Origin: Cyanobacteria bacterium RU_5_0 | Lineage (GTDB): Bacteria > Cyanobacteriota > Cyanobacteriia > Elainellales > Elainellaceae | DNA length: 64,000 bases | Reading direction: 5' to 3' | Assembly (NCBI GenBank): GCA_012033255.1 | Contig: JAAUSF010000007.1 | Coordinates: 16,126 to 80,125 of the forward strand | Shown: positions 19,125 to 28,062 of the stretch, one piece after another | Layout: each line of letters starts with the position of its first letter | Numbering within the stretch: the first letter of the stretch is position 1 | Position numbers and translations under genes: made by a program | Notes under the pieces: generated by a model | What the model was told of the DNA's origin: nothing | The model's database searches: none | Seen by the model: the letters and a program-made list of their open reading frames with translations, nothing else

Positions 19125-19152
19125 GTAGGGGCGAACCGGCGTTCGCCCGCAC
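19125..19152. repeat. GTAGGGGCGAA palindrome, copy 2
   Basis: GTAGGGGCGAAC and GTTCGCCCGCAC flank a 4-nt loop. Same family as 18056-18093, lying 33 nt after fcl in the convergent gap with the nucleotidyltransferase. Confidence 0.7.
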
Positions 19153-19222
19153 AATGGGCAAATGTATCTGTAGTAGGAATTTATCGAATTAGGGATCTAT
19201 TCAAGTGGATTTCATATCAGAT

Positions 19223-20014
19223 TTAGGTTGAATGATCTGGATCGGGAGTCAGGTCGCGGATGGCTCGTGCTAAATCATCCGGAGTGCCGACATCTAAAAA
19301 GCTTCCTTCGGGAAACACTTCTGCCTCAACACGCAAACCTGCCTCGATTCCGGCTTGGATGACATCCCCGATCGGCAGTTCGCGATCGGGCGCAAATGAT
19401 TGCACATACTCGTGCAGAAATTGGGTGAAGGTTGGAGTCCAGAGGGCGATCGCCCACATATATTTCAAATTCGTTTCGAGTGGTTTTTCAATGATCTGAT
19501 GAACTCGTCCGGTTGCATCAAATTTTACCATGCCTGCTTTGCGATAATGTTCGGTTGGGAAAAGTCCGAGGACGACATCGACTTGATGGGTGGCTTGATG
19601 CGCGAGCAGGTGTGTGTAGGCGTCTTCTGGTTGAAACAGAATATCGGGAAATCCGAGGGCGACGATCGATCGCTGCACGAAGGGATATGCCTGATTGAGC
19701 GTGTAAGGAACACCGTGAGGAACATGCACCGTTAGATAGCCCAAATGCATATTGAGCATTGCTCCATCGCCAAAATAAGCAGGAATATCCCATTTGCCCG
19801 GGCGCAGGATGAAGAAAGCTTTTTTGATTCCGGCGAGTCGCATTTTTTCAAGCAGGTAATGGCTGACGACCTTCGGCTTCAATCGAGTGTCTTCCCCGAT
19901 CGCCTGAAAGCCGATCGGATAAAGCTCTTTGCTTAACGGTAACGGGGACAGTCGGGTGGCTTGCCCACCTGCCGGAAGTAGCCCAATCACATCCAGTTGC
20001 TCAGGATAATCCAT
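19223..20014 (-). CDS. Sugar-phosphate nucleotidyltransferase
   Basis: 263 residues of the NTP_transferase family, which couples an NTP to a sugar 1-phosphate. The nucleotide-binding loop is LLPAGGQATRLSPLPLSKELYPIG at the N terminus (a variant of GGxGTRL), with PDILFQPEDAY as probable metal-binding region and IIEKPLE as the sugar-phosphate Lys region. Closest in style to glucose-1-phosphate thymidylyltransferase-like proteins; the sugar is not predictable. Convergent with fcl, which suggests work in the same surface-sugar pathway, an inference. Confidence 0.85.
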   Translation of the reverse strand: MDYPEQLDVIGLLPAGGQATRLSPLPLSKELYPIGFQAIGEDTRLKPKVVSHYLLEKMRLAGIKKAFFILRPGKWDIPAYFGDGAMLNMHLGYLTVHVPHGVPYTLNQAYPFVQRSIVALGFPDILFQPEDAYTHLLAHQATHQVDVVLGLFPTEHYRKAGMVKFDATGRVHQIIEKPLETNLKYMWAIALWTPTFTQFLHEYVQSFAPDRELPIGDVIQAGIEAGLRVEAEVFPEGSFLDVGTPDDLARAIRDLTPDPDHST

Positions 20015-20063
20015 ACACCGTTCTTTTCACTGCTCTCTTCTTGCTCACAAAATCGAATGTAAC

Positions 20064-20288
20064 ATGACCTTCGATCGAAGCATATTAAACACTCTAGCCG
20101 ACGATCGATTTGATAATGGACGAACTCCAGAACAGCTTAAAGAATCCTTTGAAAACAGTTATATATCTGTTGTGGCTTATGCAAATGATCGTATTGTCGG
20201 CACTGCCAGAGTCACGGATGATCGATTTAGAATCGACTTAGAGTTGTTGCCATGTTTCTTGAATGCGTATGATGCGTTCAGCAAGTAG
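20064..20288 (+). pseudogene. 5' fragment of a GNAT acetyltransferase
   Basis: The first 50 residues (LKESFENSYISVVAYANDRIVGTARVTDD) look like the start of a GNAT N-acetyltransferase, with beta strands leading to VGTARV. The frame then runs into the 3' end of recD2 (20238 onward) with no acetyl-CoA loop (RxxGxG/A). At 74 residues it is about half the family length. It is most likely a truncated remnant created by a deletion next to recD2. Start ATG at 20064; translation possible, activity unlikely. Confidence 0.55.
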
Positions 20289-22610
20289 GGTGTAGCGTTC
20301 TCGATCTTTGATTTGACGAACTGCAAGACCGATCGCTTTTTGCGGTCCCACAAGAATCACTAATTGCTTCGCACGAGTGAGTCCGGTGTAGATCAAATTG
20401 CGTGACAACATCAGGTAATGTTGCATGTAAAACGGCAGAATCACTACAGAATATTCACTGCCTTGGCTTTTATGGATGGTAACCGCCCATGCTAGCGCAA
20501 TTTCGTTTAGATCGGCATAGTCATACGTCACCGATCGCTCTGCAAATTGTACAGTCACGTCTTGTTCATCGAGATCGATCGCCCGGATGATACCGAGATC
20601 TCCGTTAAAGACTTCGCGATTGTAATCGTTGACTTGTTGGATGATGCGATCGCCCACTCTTAAAATCATTCCACCTCTGACTAATTCAGCTTTCCCTGCA
20701 CTGGGCGGATTAATCAAACTTTGCAATACTTGATTGAGATTGCGCGTTCCCACTTCTCCGCGAGTCATCGGACAAAGAACTTGGACATCTCGCGCTGGAT
20801 CAAATCCCATACGAGGAATCAGAGCGGTAATCAAATCTCGAATAGCCTGGACACCATCTTGAGGTTCGGGTGCGGCTAACCATAGGCAATCTGATTGAGG
20901 ACTATTAGACACCGATTCAAGCGTGGGAAACTGTCCTTTATTAATGCGATGTGCGTTGGTAACAATCTGACTGGTTTGTGCCTGTCGAAAGACCTGTGTA
21001 AGGCAAATCACAGGAACTTGCCCAGAGTTGATCAAATCAGACAGCACATTTCCAGGCCCGACGCTAGGAAGTTGATCAATATCGCCCACCAGCAGAAGTT
21101 GAGCATCAGGAGCGATCGCTTTCACCAAGGAATTTCCCAGAAACAAATCCAACATTGAGGCTTCATCCACAATCACCGCGTCGGCAGGAATCGGATTCTG
21201 TCCATCGCGTTTGAATTGAAAGTTTGACGGATCAAACTCTAGCAAACGGTGAATCGTTTTGGCGGGCTGTCCGGTCATCTCGCTGAGGCGTTGGGCGGCG
21301 CGTCCGGTGGGCGATGCAAGGGCGATCGTTTTCCCCATCGCTTTCCAGAGGGCGACGATCGTTTTGGTTGAAAAAGTTTTTCCTGTCCCCGGACCGCCTG
21401 TAAGAATCAGAACTCGTTGACTGGCTGCCATTTCGACGGCTTGACGCTGCTGCTCAGAAAGCTGCAATCCGGTTTTTTCAGTGAAGCGATCGATCCAGCG
21501 TTGCACCCGTGGCAAATCTACCACAAGCGGTTGACGCAAGAGGCGATGCAGTCGATCGGCTAATCCTTGTTCTGCTCCATAAAATGGCGGTGAATAGCAA
21601 ATAAACTGTCCATCTGGGTTTTCAGCGCCCTGCATGACTAATTCCCCATCTAACGCCATTTGGGTCGTTAAGGCAGTAACTTCGTCGGGGTTCGGCTGAT
21701 GATCTGCGATCGCCAATCGATTCACCACCCGTTCCACTAATTCCGTTTGCGGCAAAAAACAGTGTCCTTCTTCAGAGGCTTCATTCAAAACGTGTAAAAT
21801 TCCACTGCGATACCGAAACTCTGAACCAGGATGGATGCCCAGATTGCGGGCGATCGCATCAGCCGTGACAAAGCCAATGCCATACACATCGACAGCTAGC
21901 TGATAGGGATTGCGGCTCACAACCTCGATCGACTCATCCCCATACTGCTTATAAATCTTGACGGCATAGGTCGTAGAAACGCCATGCCCTTGAAGAAACA
22001 GCATCACTTCTTTAATCGCCTTCTGCGTTGCCCACGCCGCCTGAATCATCTTGACGCGCTTTTTAGCGATCCCAGGGACTTCGATCAGGCGATCGATCTG
22101 GTTTTCGATAATTTCCAGTGTTTCCAGCCCAAAGTGTGCTACAATTCGCTTTGCGGTCACAGATCCCACGCCCTTGATTAGCCCACTACCCAAATATTTC
22201 TCAATGCCCGTTAACGTCGCAGGTTTAGTTTCCCGATAACGCGCCACTTGAAACTGCTGCCCATACTTGGGATGCTCTCGCCACATTCCTTCTAGATGCA
22301 GCGTTTGTCCGGCTTGGATGTTCGCAAAACTGCCGACGATCGTAATTAATTCGCTGGTTCGAGGCGCTTTTAGCCGAGCGATTGTATAGCCCGATTCCTC
22401 AGAGTGATACGTCAATCGCTCAACTATGCCCTGAAGGGCTTCAGTAGAGGGAGGTGAAGATGGACGATTTCCCTCCGGAGATGCACTATAACTGCCCGAT
22501 GAGTCTGACACAGCTAAGAACAAGTGGATGTAACGGGTGCTAGTTCCAGTGTGCCAGTAACTCGGTGAGATCGTCACATTTTTGTTGATCGGGAAATCCT
22601 GAAAAAACAA
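20238..22610 (-). CDS. recD2: ATP-dependent RecD2-like DNA helicase
   Basis: SF1B 5'-3' helicase of the YrrC/RecD2 type, without RecBC. Up to 790 residues. The N-terminal OB and helix-hairpin-helix region (GVGSVTAKRIVAHFG, VPGIAKKRVKMI) is typical of RecD2. Motor motifs: Walker A LTGGPGTGKTFSTKT, motif Ia SPTGRAAQRLSE, Walker B VIVDEASMLD, motif III LLVGDIDQLPSVGPG, Q-motif-like VFRQAQTSQI, motif V/VI TIHKSQGSEY and YTGLTRAK. The first 34-45 residues are poorly conserved; a GTG at 22511 is an alternative start. Its 3' end overlaps the GNAT remnant. Confidence 0.92.
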   Translation of the reverse strand: MFFQDFPINKNVTISPSYWHTGTSTRYIHLFLAVSDSSGSYSASPEGNRPSSPPSTEALQGIVERLTYHSEESGYTIARLKAPRTSELITIVGSFANIQAGQTLHLEGMWREHPKYGQQFQVARYRETKPATLTGIEKYLGSGLIKGVGSVTAKRIVAHFGLETLEIIENQIDRLIEVPGIAKKRVKMIQAAWATQKAIKEVMLFLQGHGVSTTYAVKIYKQYGDESIEVVSRNPYQLAVDVYGIGFVTADAIARNLGIHPGSEFRYRSGILHVLNEASEEGHCFLPQTELVERVVNRLAIADHQPNPDEVTALTTQMALDGELVMQGAENPDGQFICYSPPFYGAEQGLADRLHRLLRQPLVVDLPRVQRWIDRFTEKTGLQLSEQQRQAVEMAASQRVLILTGGPGTGKTFSTKTIVALWKAMGKTIALASPTGRAAQRLSEMTGQPAKTIHRLLEFDPSNFQFKRDGQNPIPADAVIVDEASMLDLFLGNSLVKAIAPDAQLLLVGDIDQLPSVGPGNVLSDLINSGQVPVICLTQVFRQAQTSQIVTNAHRINKGQFPTLESVSNSPQSDCLWLAAPEPQDGVQAIRDLITALIPRMGFDPARDVQVLCPMTRGEVGTRNLNQVLQSLINPPSAGKAELVRGGMILRVGDRIIQQVNDYNREVFNGDLGIIRAIDLDEQDVTVQFAERSVTYDYADLNEIALAWAVTIHKSQGSEYSVVILPFYMQHYLMLSRNLIYTGLTRAKQLVILVGPQKAIGLAVRQIKDRERYTLLAERIIRIQETWQQL

Positions 22611-22732
22611 TTGGATACGGAATAACTAATACACAAGGGCGAAGCTGTCTACTCTATGGCGGCGCTCCTCCCTCCGATTTGGTTTGCATTCGTTTTACTG
22701 TCTATCCGACCCATCCATGATATTGAGGCACG

Positions 22733-25700
22733 ATGGATTTAACGCCAGCGACCGAAGTTGTTGAGCCTACTCCACCAGAGAAAGAGAACAAACCGAATTT
22801 TGCTCATCCTCAGGCGGAACAGCAGAAAGCTCTTGCTGGAGTGATCGCACGGATTCGTGAATCCTTGGATTTGGAGACAATTTTTAAAACGACCGCCACG
22901 GAAGTTCGTCAGTTACTCAAAGCCGATCGCGTGGGTGTATTTCGTTTCTATCCAGAGATGGATTGGGAAGGCGAATTTGTAGCAGAGGATGTAGCAGAGG
23001 GTTGGATATCAGCGATGGCAGCGCGAGTGCATGATCGTTGCTTCAGCGAGAAATATGCTTCGCTTTACATGGAGGGATGGGTGAATGCGATCGCCGATCT
23101 CCAGCAAGTTGAATATGATCAATGTTATCTAGAAATCCTGGAGAAATTTCAAGTCCGTGCTAACATCGTTGCGCCTCTAATCAAAGGCAGAACGCTTTGG
23201 GGTTTGCTCTGCATTCATCAGTGTAGTGGTCCGCGCTATTGGTCAGAATCAGAAGTGGAGTTCGCCAAGCAAATAGCCGATCAGTTGGGGGTAGCGTTGC
23301 AGCATAGTGAATTGCTGATTCAGGCACGATTACAAGCTGAGCAGCAAAAAATGCTGTTTCGGGTCATTGCCCGAATTCGCGAGACACTTGATTTGGAGAC
23401 AATTTTTCAAACAACCGCTACAGAAGTTCGCCAGTTGCTTAAAGCCGATCGAGCCGGTGTGCTTCGCCTTTGTCCAGACCGCGATTGGGAAGGAGAATTC
23501 ATTTCAGAAGATGTTGCGGAAGGATGGACATCTACGCTCACTACACGGGTTCATGATCACTGTTTCAGCGAAAAGTTTGCACTGCTGTATACGCAAGGAC
23601 GAGTGAATGCGATCGCAGATGTTTACCAAAATGAACTGAGTCCGTGCTACATCGAGATTCTAGAACGCTTCCAAATCCGAGCGAACATTACGGCTCCAAT
23701 TCTCAACGGCAAAAAGCTGTGGGGATTGCTCTGCATTCATCAATGTAGTCATTCCCGTCGATGGGAATCTTACGAAGTGGAATTTGTCAATCACATTGCT
23801 GAGCATTTAGGGGTTGCGGTTCAACAAGCAGAATCGATCGAGCAAGTACAGGCACAGGCAATTCAACTGGGGGAAGCCGCAGAACGTGAACGCACCGCAG
23901 AACGCGATCGAGCCTTAGCCATTACCATCGACAAGATTCGCCAATCTCTTGATTTAGAAATAATTTTTCACACCACTACACAAGAAGTACGGCAATTATT
24001 GAATGCCGATCGAGTTGCCATTTACCAATTCAATTCTGACTGGACAGGGCAATTTGTTGTAGAGTCAGTTGCAGAAGGATGGAACTCTCTGATACAACAG
24101 CAAATTGAAGACCCAGAACTGCGCCAGAACATCAGTGAATGTAGTGTGAGGTATTTAGTAAATTCTCATACATCTGATACTCATCTGCAAGAAACGGAAG
24201 GATCTTCATTTTCTAGAGGAGAAACGTTTCGTGTCTGTGATGATATTTACAGTGCCGGATTCACAGATTGCTATATTCAAGCCTTAGAGAGCTATCAAGC
24301 AAGAGCCTACATCGTTGTCGCTATTTTTCTCAATCAAACCCTTTGGGGGTTAATCGCAGCCTATCAAAATACAGATGCGCGTCATTGGCAACCTGATGAA
24401 ATTTGCTTGTTGACGCAAATTGCCACTCAACTCGGAATTGCATTAAAACAAGCGGAATATGTTAAGCAGGTGCAAACTCAAGCAGCACAACTAGCAAAAG
24501 CCGCCGAACGACAACGGGCACTTGCAACAACCGTTGAGAAAATTCGTCAATCGTTAGATATCAACACTATTTTTCAAATGACGACCCAAGAGGTACGACA
24601 ACTGTTGGAAGTTGAACGGGTTGCCATTTATCGTTTTTTCTCAAACTGGAGTGGAGAATTCGTTGCAGATTCGATCGTCGATGGCTGGACACCGATCGTC
24701 AATCCACAGCCCGTAACACCCAACGTTTTCTTATCTAACACAAAGGAAGGACTATATCCCCGCAACGAGACCTTTGTACCGATTCTACAAGGAGAAAAAC
24801 TGTGGGGATTGTTGGTTGCCTATCAAAGTTCGCAGCCTCGTTATTGGCAAGACGAAGAAATTAATTTACTCGCCCAAGTTGGAGTGCAGTTAGGAATTGC
24901 CATTCAACAAGCGGAACTATTAGATCAAACTCGGCGGCAGGCAGAAGAACTTACAAAAGCTCTTAAAGAATTGCAGCAATCGCAAGCCCAATTGATTCAA
25001 AAAGAAAAGATGGCAGGTTTAGGACAAATGATTGCTGGCATCGCGCATGAAATTAATAATCCTGTTAATTTCATCTTCGGGAACTTGCCCCACATTAGCA
25101 AATATACACAACGCCTGCTCAGCTTAGTGAATCTCTACGAAAAATATTACCCGGAATCTGTAGCTGAAATTCAGGAACAAGTGCAGGCGATCGATCTTGA
25201 TTTCATGAACAAAGATTTGCCTAAAACACTGGCTTCAATGAAGTTAGGAACCGATCGAATCCGTGAGATTGTTCTTTCTCTGCGGATCTTTTCTCGTTTA
25301 GACGAAGCAAAGATGAAATCGGTGAACATTCATGATGGTATAGAAAGCACATTGCTCATCCTACAACACCGAATTAAAGCGAATGCCATTCGTCCAAAAA
25401 TTGAAATTATTAAAGAATATAGCGAGTTGCCACTTGTAGAATGCTATCCAGCCCAATTGAACCAAGTGTTCATGAATGTATTGACTAATGCGATCGATGC
25501 TCTAGAAAAAGGAACAGGCGTTCCTGAAATGAAAGAGCAAGATTGCAAACAAGCAGACACTTCTCACCCTCCTACTCCCTATCCCCTAGCCTTCATTCCC
25601 TCATCTTCCTCTCCCACCATTTGGATTCGGACTGAAATTTTAGAGGGCGATCGCATGGCTATTCGGATCACAGACAATGGCTGCGGGATTCCAGAACATG

Positions 25701-25882
25701 TTCGATCGCGCATCTTTGACCCATTTTTTACGACAAAACCGATTGGTCAAGGCACAGGATTAGGATTATCCATCAGCTACCAAATTGTGGTGGAAAAACA
25801 CAAAGGACAACTGAAGTGCATTTCTCAACCCAGCCAAGGCGCAGAATTTTCAATAGAGATTCCGATTAGGCGATCGAATTAA
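22733..25882 (+). CDS. Four-GAF sensor histidine kinase
   Basis: Soluble hybrid sensor, 1049 residues, no membrane segment. Four GAF domains in tandem at about 30-195, 205-375, 395-575 and 595-740, each opening with the same signature (IRxSLDLxTIFxTTTxEVRQLL). GAF1 and GAF2 are near-duplicates. A coiled coil (740-765) leads to HisKA with His772 in GIAHEINNP, then the N-box NVLTNAIDAL, G1 ITDNGCGIPEHV and G2 GTGLGLSISYQIV. Between N and G1 boxes lies a Ser/Pro-rich insert of about 30 residues made of repeat DNA. The GAF domains lack an obvious bilin-binding Cys in the usual place. No response regulator is adjacent. Confidence 0.93.
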   Translation: MDLTPATEVVEPTPPEKENKPNFAHPQAEQQKALAGVIARIRESLDLETIFKTTATEVRQLLKADRVGVFRFYPEMDWEGEFVAEDVAEGWISAMAARVHDRCFSEKYASLYMEGWVNAIADLQQVEYDQCYLEILEKFQVRANIVAPLIKGRTLWGLLCIHQCSGPRYWSESEVEFAKQIADQLGVALQHSELLIQARLQAEQQKMLFRVIARIRETLDLETIFQTTATEVRQLLKADRAGVLRLCPDRDWEGEFISEDVAEGWTSTLTTRVHDHCFSEKFALLYTQGRVNAIADVYQNELSPCYIEILERFQIRANITAPILNGKKLWGLLCIHQCSHSRRWESYEVEFVNHIAEHLGVAVQQAESIEQVQAQAIQLGEAAERERTAERDRALAITIDKIRQSLDLEIIFHTTTQEVRQLLNADRVAIYQFNSDWTGQFVVESVAEGWNSLIQQQIEDPELRQNISECSVRYLVNSHTSDTHLQETEGSSFSRGETFRVCDDIYSAGFTDCYIQALESYQARAYIVVAIFLNQTLWGLIAAYQNTDARHWQPDEICLLTQIATQLGIALKQAEYVKQVQTQAAQLAKAAERQRALATTVEKIRQSLDINTIFQMTTQEVRQLLEVERVAIYRFFSNWSGEFVADSIVDGWTPIVNPQPVTPNVFLSNTKEGLYPRNETFVPILQGEKLWGLLVAYQSSQPRYWQDEEINLLAQVGVQLGIAIQQAELLDQTRRQAEELTKALKELQQSQAQLIQKEKMAGLGQMIAGIAHEINNPVNFIFGNLPHISKYTQRLLSLVNLYEKYYPESVAEIQEQVQAIDLDFMNKDLPKTLASMKLGTDRIREIVLSLRIFSRLDEAKMKSVNIHDGIESTLLILQHRIKANAIRPKIEIIKEYSELPLVECYPAQLNQVFMNVLTNAIDALEKGTGVPEMKEQDCKQADTSHPPTPYPLAFIPSSSSPTIWIRTEILEGDRMAIRITDNGCGIPEHVRSRIFDPFFTTKPIGQGTGLGLSISYQIVVEKHKGQLKCISQPSQGAEFSIEIPIRRSN
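25553..25618 (+). repeat. In-frame repeat insert in the histidine kinase
   Basis: CCTCCTACTCCC, TATCCCCTAG, TCATTCCCTCATC and similar heptamer-like units encode HPPTPYPLAFIPSSSS between the N-box and G1-box of the ATPase domain. The base composition and units match the intergenic heptamer arrays of this window. Confidence 0.65.
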
Positions 25883-25924
25883 ACGGATGCGCGTTTTGCA
25901 CACCCAATCATAGAAGTATGATCT

Positions 25925-26037
25925 TACAGCCAGTTTCACTTGCATAAGCCACACGCATACCCATCTACTCATCCACTCATCCACTCATCTACCCACCCAT
26001 ACACAACTGTGGCTCACTCATCTGAAAACCGCTGTAA
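25925..26037 (-). repeat. Dispersed MITE-like repeat, copy 2
   Basis: 113 bp, reverse complement of the element at 9020-9117 apart from extra GATGAGTG-type core units. Ends: TTACAGCCAGTTTCA and GAAAACCGCTGTAA. Lies between the histidine kinase and the DOPA-dioxygenase-like gene. Confidence 0.75.
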
Positions 26038-26062
26038 TTAAGGGCGGAATGTGAGTTCTAAC

Positions 26063-26407
26063 CTATCGGAGAAATTCGATATCAAGTTCCAGCTTCTCTC
26101 CGAGCCATAGGGAACGATCGGTGTGATCTCCCACGTCATCGCCCGTCTCAGGGTGGATGAGAATATCTAGCCCTTCATGATGGAGCATCAACCACGGGAC
26201 GACCTTGCCAAACTGATTTGGTGAAAATGAAACTTGATACATCGCTTTGGGATGGGGGCCGATCGGCTGCTCATGCCAACGCCCAAGCTGCACCTCAAAC
26301 TTCGCATCCAACCCTTCACGCACCCGCATCGCGGCATCGCGGCTCTCCGGATCGAAGTAAACATGAGCGTGAAAATCTATGATCTCGATCGTGTCTGCTT
26401 GCATCAT
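26063..26407 (-). CDS. DOPA 4,5-dioxygenase family protein
   Basis: About 115 residues from MMQADTIEIIDFHAHVYFD. The family motif FHAHVYFDPES with two metal-binding His, then LGRWHEQPIGPHPKAMYQV and PWLMLHHEGLDILIHPETGDD, are clearly present. Family members are extradiol-type dioxygenases described in betalain pathways, but the bacterial role is unknown. An open frame extends 80 codons upstream (to 26647), but that part is rich in Arg/Cys and not conserved in style, so the internal ATG is preferred. Lies downstream of ccmK4 on the same strand, 290 nt away. Confidence 0.85.
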   Translation of the reverse strand: MMQADTIEIIDFHAHVYFDPESRDAAMRVREGLDAKFEVQLGRWHEQPIGPHPKAMYQVSFSPNQFGKVVPWLMLHHEGLDILIHPETGDDVGDHTDRSLWLGEKLELDIEFLR

Positions 26408-26699
26408 ATGGACATGGTAGAGGAACGGAGGCATAGTCATCAAGCGATCGCGATGGCACAGCAAATGTTCCACCTGTAAATTTTCTGGTGATGGATGCGT
26501 GGGGTAGGGGCAATCCCTGCGAGGTTGCCCTGGATTAGAGGGTAGACACGTCGGTCTGCCCCGACTGGTGGCAAAATCAACAAAAAATTGACAGGTGAAA
26601 ATCGTTACAACGGACAGTTCCGATCGTTTCTGTACGTCCGTTACCATCCGTTGCTGACTATGATTTGTCTTAACTTATTTTCCTGCGGACTCTGGGATT

Positions 26700-27050
26700 T
26701 TACTGTGGTCTAGATTGTCTTGGAATCAACGGAATCTCTACTGAGTCGCGGAACTGTTGAACCGAGTCACTGAAGGCGATCGGCAATACAGCTTCAACGT
26801 TCTCATGAGGGCGCGGAATGATCACCCACGATTCCAATGTTCCACCGTAGCAGCTTTCAGCCGCTTCCACACCTGCCGCCATTGCCGTTTTGACTTCGGA
26901 AACATCGCCTCGAATCATCACACAAAACCGCGCACTGCCACATCGCTGATAGCCAACCAACGTCACTCGTCCGGCTTTCACCATCGCATCGGCAGCTGCC
27001 AATATTCCCGGAAATCCTTTCGTCTCTAATGCTCCAACCGCAACAGGCAT
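26700..27050 (-). CDS. ccmK4: Carboxysome shell protein CcmK4
   Basis: Hexameric BMC-domain shell protein, 116 residues. KGFPGILAAADAMVKAGRVTLVGY is the BMC signature. The pore loop reads QRCGSARF, which matches the CcmK4 type (I recall RAGSAR in Synechocystis) rather than the KIGS of CcmK1/K2. IIPRPHENVEAVLPIAF and the C-terminal extension also fit CcmK4. Lies 203 nt downstream of ccmK3 on the same strand, the usual satellite pair away from the main ccm operon. The two products are known to form mixed hexamers that tune the shell pore set. Confidence 0.93.
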   Translation of the reverse strand: MPVAVGALETKGFPGILAAADAMVKAGRVTLVGYQRCGSARFCVMIRGDVSEVKTAMAAGVEAAESCYGGTLESWVIIPRPHENVEAVLPIAFSDSVQQFRDSVEIPLIPRQSRPQ

Positions 27051-27253
27051 TGCTGTTATCTCCTATGTCAGTGGTGAACGCCACCCTTTATTCTACTGAG
27101 TCTATAGCCCAAGTTCTATCGCAACTATCGGATCTATTGGGGTCAGAAGAATTAAAATTCAATATTGAAGATTAAGAAAAGCAAATAAGTTTGTCGCGAT
27201 CGTTACTTGTCCTATGTTCGTTGTCTTTCGCAAATGACCCATGACCCATGACT

Positions 27254-27568
27254 TTACATCCAGCGAAACTGTTCTACTTTCTCGGTGTAATGAATGGGCA
27301 AGACGGATTCTACATTTTCTGGAGGGTTGGGAACGATGTAGTAGGTCACTAGCTTGCCATTGGGAGGGGCGGTTCCGGCGGCTTCAATGCCAGCTTCCAT
27401 TGCAGGTCTGACTTCGGAGATGGGACCTCGAATTGCGACAACCTGTTCGCCACTTTCGGCAATGTCGTAGTAGACGATCGTCACTCGTCCTGCCTTCACC
27501 ATTGCATCTGCCGCCGCCAATACTGCCGGAAATCCCAATGTTTCAATGACACCAACCGCCTCAGGCAT
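27254..27568 (-). CDS. ccmK3: Carboxysome shell protein CcmK3
   Basis: BMC-domain protein, about 104 residues from MPEAVGVIETLGFP; eight codons upstream form a possible longer start at 27592. The region YYDIAESGEQVVAIRGPISEV lacks the charged KIGS/RAGS pore loop, as CcmK3 does, and YIVPNPPENVESVLPIHYTEKVEQFR matches the CcmK3 C terminus. It precedes ccmK4. CcmK3 alone is thought not to form hexamers and to need CcmK4, established in model strains. Confidence 0.93.
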   Translation of the reverse strand: MPEAVGVIETLGFPAVLAAADAMVKAGRVTIVYYDIAESGEQVVAIRGPISEVRPAMEAGIEAAGTAPPNGKLVTYYIVPNPPENVESVLPIHYTEKVEQFRWM

Positions 27569-27645
27569 TCTCAATCCCTCGCTTGTCGTCAATTCATGCT
27601 TAGAGAATTCTACCTCTACATGACCTGGAGAGTCGTGCGTAAGTT

Positions 27646-28062
27646 TTGGTCAGCATCCAGCATCCCATATCGGTGTACACGGTAGTATCGGCTCTAGGTG
27701 CGCTAGCATCGCTTACGCAAGCAACAGGAGAATCATTGGTGTTTCTATCAGATCATGAGCCGATTCTGGCTCGGCTGAATCACTTTGTCATCTGGCTTCT
27801 GCCCATTCTCGGATTTGGCTCAATCGCCTATATGCTAGATGGCTACTTTTTGGGCTTAACGCAAGGACGGATTTTGCGGCAATCTTCGCTGATGGCAGCC
27901 ATCATCGGATTTATGCCAATGGCAACGATCGCCTGGTACACTCACAGCAACCATCTACTATGGCTTTCCCTCAGTTTATTGATGCTGGCAAGAGGCATGA
28001 CATTGAGTGTCCAAGTGCCGAAAACGCTGGCTACTGCCGGGGCTGAGACTGAATTGCCTTAG
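27646..28062 (+). pseudogene. C-terminal remnant of a MATE efflux transporter
   Basis: The last about 95 residues (IAYMLDGYFLGLTQGRILRQ, FMPMATIAWYTHSNHLLWL, LARGMTLSVQVPKTL) look like the C-terminal helices of a cyanobacterial MATE/DinF exporter, normally about 450 residues. Nothing of the N-terminal domain is present; only a weak TTG start exists at 27646. Its 3' end overlaps coaE by 32 bp. Probably the stub of a deleted exporter gene, kept by lack of selection or because it overlaps coaE. Confidence 0.6.

Noticed and set aside
26407..26647. N-terminal extension of the DOPA-dioxygenase-like gene
   Set aside because: Arg/Cys-rich and unlike the family; the internal ATG gives the expected size.
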